From: CP2-2F sp034436235
GTDB lineage: Bacteria; Chloroflexota; Anaerolineae; Aggregatilineales; UBA2796
Assembly: GCA_034436235.1 (NCBI GenBank)
Contig: DAOTWB010000303.1
Location: 1 to 40,256 of the forward strand
Reading direction: 5' to 3'
DNA length: 40,256 nt
The notes beneath the pieces were generated by a model, which saw only the letters and a list, made by a program, of their open reading frames with translations, had not been told where the DNA came from and ran no database searches. Of this stretch, positions 37,953 through 40,256 are shown piece by piece (the first letter of the stretch is position 1; each line of letters starts with the position of its first letter). Made by a program: the position numbers and the translations under genes.

Positions 37953-40256
37953 GTGAGCTTAACACCTGCCCAGTACCGCCAAATTATTGACTTGTGCGCG
38001 CCGCATATGCAGACTACTTCTACGCGCCAGAGCTGCTTCGACAATGCGTTCACTCGGAATGCCGCCTTCCGCAACGATGTTAATTGGGAAGGCGCCACAA
38101 ACACCTTCTTGACGCATTTCGTGAACCTTTTGCTGGAAGTGCATCGCCACAATGGCGCCCATCCGTTGCGGACGCTGCTCGAGACGCTCAAGGCTGAGTA
38201 TGGCGAAGACGCCCAGCGGCAGATTGACGCCCTGCTGCCGCTGATTGACGCCCTGCCGCCCGATGCGCGCTTGCCCGAGCTGCCCTTCACGATCTTCTTG
38301 AGCTACGCGCGCGCCGATGACAGGACGTTCGTGCGCCTGCTGTACAAAGAGCTGACGCAGCACGGCTTGAACGTCTGGCTGGATGAGAAGAACATGCCGA
38401 ACCGCGGACTCGGCTTTGAGCAAGAGATCGCCTACGCCATTGAGCAAGCCGATTATCTTCTGCTGATCTGCGGACCGAAGGCGTACGAATCGGAATATGT
38501 GCGCGCTGAATGGCAGCACGCCCTGCAGCACTGCAAACCGATCATCCCGATTGTGCGCCTTGGCGACTTCCCGCCGCCGATCCTCGGCGAGATCGGCGCC
38601 AAGCCTGTGGACGCGGTTGACATGCGCGACGACGACAAATTCGAATTAGAGCTTAAGCACGTCGTCAGGCAGCTTAAAGAGCAGCCGCGACCGCTCGGCG
38701 CGTTGACTCGCGTGCCGCAGCCGAAGCGCTGGTATATCGAGCGCCCTGCGCTGAGAAATAAGATCGCGAGCGCCTTGCTCTCGCGCGACCGCGATAACAC
38801 CTTCGCCATCAGCGCGATCAGAGGATTGCCCGGCGTCGGCAAAAGTGCGATGGCATCTATTGTCGCACACGATTGTCAAGTGCGCCGAACCTTCTCTGAC
38901 GGCATCATCTTGATCGAAGCAGGCGTCAAGGCTAAGCCGTTTGAGCTGCAGACGCGACTTGGCATGTTCTTAGGCATTGAAGCGAAGGAATTCAAAGAAG
39001 ATATTGAGTTCAATAAGGCGCTTCTGATCGCGCGCCTGCGCGATAAGCGCATGTTACTCATCCTCGATAACGTCTGGCGCAAAGATCAGGTGGATGCGCT
39101 GCAATGCGGCGTCAGCACGCTGCGCATTCTGTTCACCACGCGCCGCGTCGAGCTTGCCGAGCAGCTTGCCGAGCAGAACAACGTGAACATCAGCCTGCTG
39201 GAGCCTGACGAAGGCGCGGACTTGATCCAAAGGCGCGCAGGACTGGCGGACGACCAGCGCAGCGTCTGCCGCGATATCTCGCGCCAGCTGAACGGCTTGA
39301 CGCTCGCCGTCAGCATCGCCGCCGCCAAAATCAGAGCGAGCGGCATGCAGCCCAGCGACTATCTGGCTAGTCTGAAGGACGATCCTAATCCGTTCAGCCA
39401 GCTGACGCTGGTGCGGAACGAATTCGACGATCCGAACGATCCTGAGCAGCACTTCGCCGCTTCGCTCAATCTGAGCTACCGCGACCTTGACGCGCAAGAC
39501 CAGAGTCGCTTCCGCGCGCTGAGCGTCTTCGCGCCTGACGGCACTTTCGATGCCGAAGCCGCGGCGGCGGTCTGGGCTGTGCCGCTCGAGGCTGCGCAGG
39601 CGACGTTGAACGCGCTTGTAGATTTAGAGCTGGTGCAGGTTGAAGACGGGCGCTACAGCCAACACAGCTTGCTGCGCGCCTATGCACGCGCTTTGAGCGC
39701 CGCGGACGAGCTGCAAGCTGCCGCCGCCCGCCACGCTGAGCATTACCTTGCGCGGATGCGCGCCGCCCAACAGACCTACTACACCATGCGCGATGAGCTG
39801 CCGCAGCTGCGCGCCGCCTTCGCTTGGGCGGAACAGACCGAACAGCCCGACCTTGCACAAGACATTTTGAGCAACACTGAGAACTTGCTGCAGATGCTCA
39901 ACTTGGGCGAGGAATACCTGAATTGGGCGAACCGCTTAGTGGCGCTGGTGGAACGGCGCGGCGGCGATTTGGGCGCGGCGCTGACCAGTCGCGGGATTGC
40001 CTGCCGAGTGGCGGCGAGGGTGGTCATTGGCGAAGACCGCCGGGCGCGCTTGCTGGCGGCGCTTGCCGACTACACGACCGCGCTCGCGCTGAGACGCGAC
40101 GTGCCGCTCGATTACGCGAAGACCCTCAACAACCGTGCGGTACTGCTGAGTGACTTGGCGGGGCTTGAGGGCGAAGACCGCCGGGCGCGCTTGCTGGCGG
40201 CGCTTGCCGACTCCACGACCGCGCTCGAGCTGGAACGCGACGCCCCGCTCGATTAC
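37953..40256 (+). CDS. EAD-TIR-NB-ARC (STAND) protein, truncated by the window edge
   Basis: 768 residues are visible and the frame is still open at the edge. The start is GTG 37953 with AAAGGA 8 nt upstream; an in-frame ATG at 37929 lacks a site. Residues 1-105 are a helical effector-associated (EAD/death-like) domain. Residues 112-235 are TIR: 'FTIFLSYARADDRTFVRLLYKEL', 'NVWLDEKNM', and catalytic Glu186 in SEYVRAEWQ, so NAD-cleaving activity is plausible. The NB-ARC ATPase follows: P-loop RGLPGVGKSA (~290-299), kinase-2 MLLILDNVW (~367-375), and HSLLRAYA in the winged helix (MHD-equivalent). Helical repeats begin near 600 and from about 693 are nearly identical 47-residue units. This is the build of an NLR-like immune sensor whose ligand domain is the repeat array. 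Confidence 0.9.
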   Translation, partial: MSLTPAQYRQIIDLCAPHMQTTSTRQSCFDNAFTRNAAFRNDVNWEGATNTFLTHFVNLLLEVHRHNGAHPLRTLLETLKAEYGEDAQRQIDALLPLIDALPPDARLPELPFTIFLSYARADDRTFVRLLYKELTQHGLNVWLDEKNMPNRGLGFEQEIAYAIEQADYLLLICGPKAYESEYVRAEWQHALQHCKPIIPIVRLGDFPPPILGEIGAKPVDAVDMRDDDKFELELKHVVRQLKEQPRPLGALTRVPQPKRWYIERPALRNKIASALLSRDRDNTFAISAIRGLPGVGKSAMASIVAHDCQVRRTFSDGIILIEAGVKAKPFELQTRLGMFLGIEAKEFKEDIEFNKALLIARLRDKRMLLILDNVWRKDQVDALQCGVSTLRILFTTRRVELAEQLAEQNNVNISLLEPDEGADLIQRRAGLADDQRSVCRDISRQLNGLTLAVSIAAAKIRASGMQPSDYLASLKDDPNPFSQLTLVRNEFDDPNDPEQHFAASLNLSYRDLDAQDQSRFRALSVFAPDGTFDAEAAAAVWAVPLEAAQATLNALVDLELVQVEDGRYSQHSLLRAYARALSAADELQAAAARHAEHYLARMRAAQQTYYTMRDELPQLRAAFAWAEQTEQPDLAQDILSNTENLLQMLNLGEEYLNWANRLVALVERRGGDLGAALTSRGIACRVAARVVIGEDRRARLLAALADYTTALALRRDVPLDYAKTLNNRAVLLSDLAGLEGEDRRARLLAALADSTTALELERDAPLDY
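40029..40256 (+). repeat. Near-identical 141-bp tandem repeat in the TIR-NB-ARC gene
   Basis: The sequence beginning GGCGAAGACCGCCGGGCG at 40029 recurs at 40170, an exact 141-bp (47-codon) period. The first ~60 bases differ at only a few positions. The encoded unit is TPR-like (GEDRRARLLAALAD...). The second copy is cut by the window edge, so the array length is unknown. Confidence 0.9.

Noticed and set aside
37901..39858. Several minus-strand open frames under the TIR-NB-ARC gene
   Set aside because: They lie opposite an uninterrupted 768-codon frame with clear TIR and NB-ARC motifs and show no recognisable domains.

Overview
The window looks like one contiguous piece of a G+C-rich (high-50s percent by eye), compactly coded bacterial chromosome. 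Gene content points to Chloroflexota, possibly a phototrophic or formerly phototrophic lineage near Anaerolineae. The clues are a PucC/BCD-type transporter of the bacteriochlorophyll gene neighbourhood, lipoproteins with long Thr/Ala/Pro stalks, an IdsA-like polyprenyl synthase, a Hanks kinase fused to a response regulator, and an EAD-TIR-NB-ARC protein. The taxonomic call is inference; there is no rRNA gene or marker set here.

Layout. 1-3.7 kb: a secreted PPC-like protein, tRNA-Arg(CCT), a tandem GNAT acetyltransferase and an orphan amino-acid-type solute-binding lipoprotein with its own promoter and terminator. 3.7-12 kb: a P1B-4 metal-exporting ATPase, panB, then a minus-strand run of phytase-like protein, polyprenyl diphosphate synthase, ruvB and a PH-domain protein. 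A copper-chaperone gene (DUF4397 fused to PCuAC) and a small hypothetical follow, with a promoter back to back with that of the frr-uppS-cdsA operon (12.1-14.3 kb). 14.4-18.7 kb: phoU, a PH-TPR membrane protein, rsfS, ndk, a secreted M23 peptidase and tRNA-Met(CAT). 18.7-21.5 kb: a two-gene ATPase cassette of more AT-rich composition butting against that tRNA, probably acquired. 21.6-27.6 kb: pentaheme cytochrome c, sulfite-oxidase-fold enzyme, GT-C glycosyltransferase, nitrilase-family amidase and a tocopherol-cyclase-like protein. 27.7-31 kb: a band-7 protein, a roughly 130-nt structured RNA gene and a thioredoxin-NHL protein. 31.1-37.8 kb: the PucC-like carrier, a kinase-REC-HTH fusion with a coupled dehydrogenase that lacks the catalytic Arg, two envelope-stress-like membrane proteins and serA. 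37.95 kb to the edge: the first 768 residues of an EAD-TIR-NB-ARC protein that runs into nearly identical 141-bp repeats and continues off the window.

The most noteworthy items are the RNA at 28624-28753, the ATPase cassette, and the TIR-STAND protein. The RNA has paired ends, a U tract and a tRNA-like T arm, resembling bacterial Y RNAs. The cassette looks like an uncharacterised defence module. No CRISPR array, transposase, integrase or phage structural gene was seen, and no gene-free stretch exceeds 300 bases.
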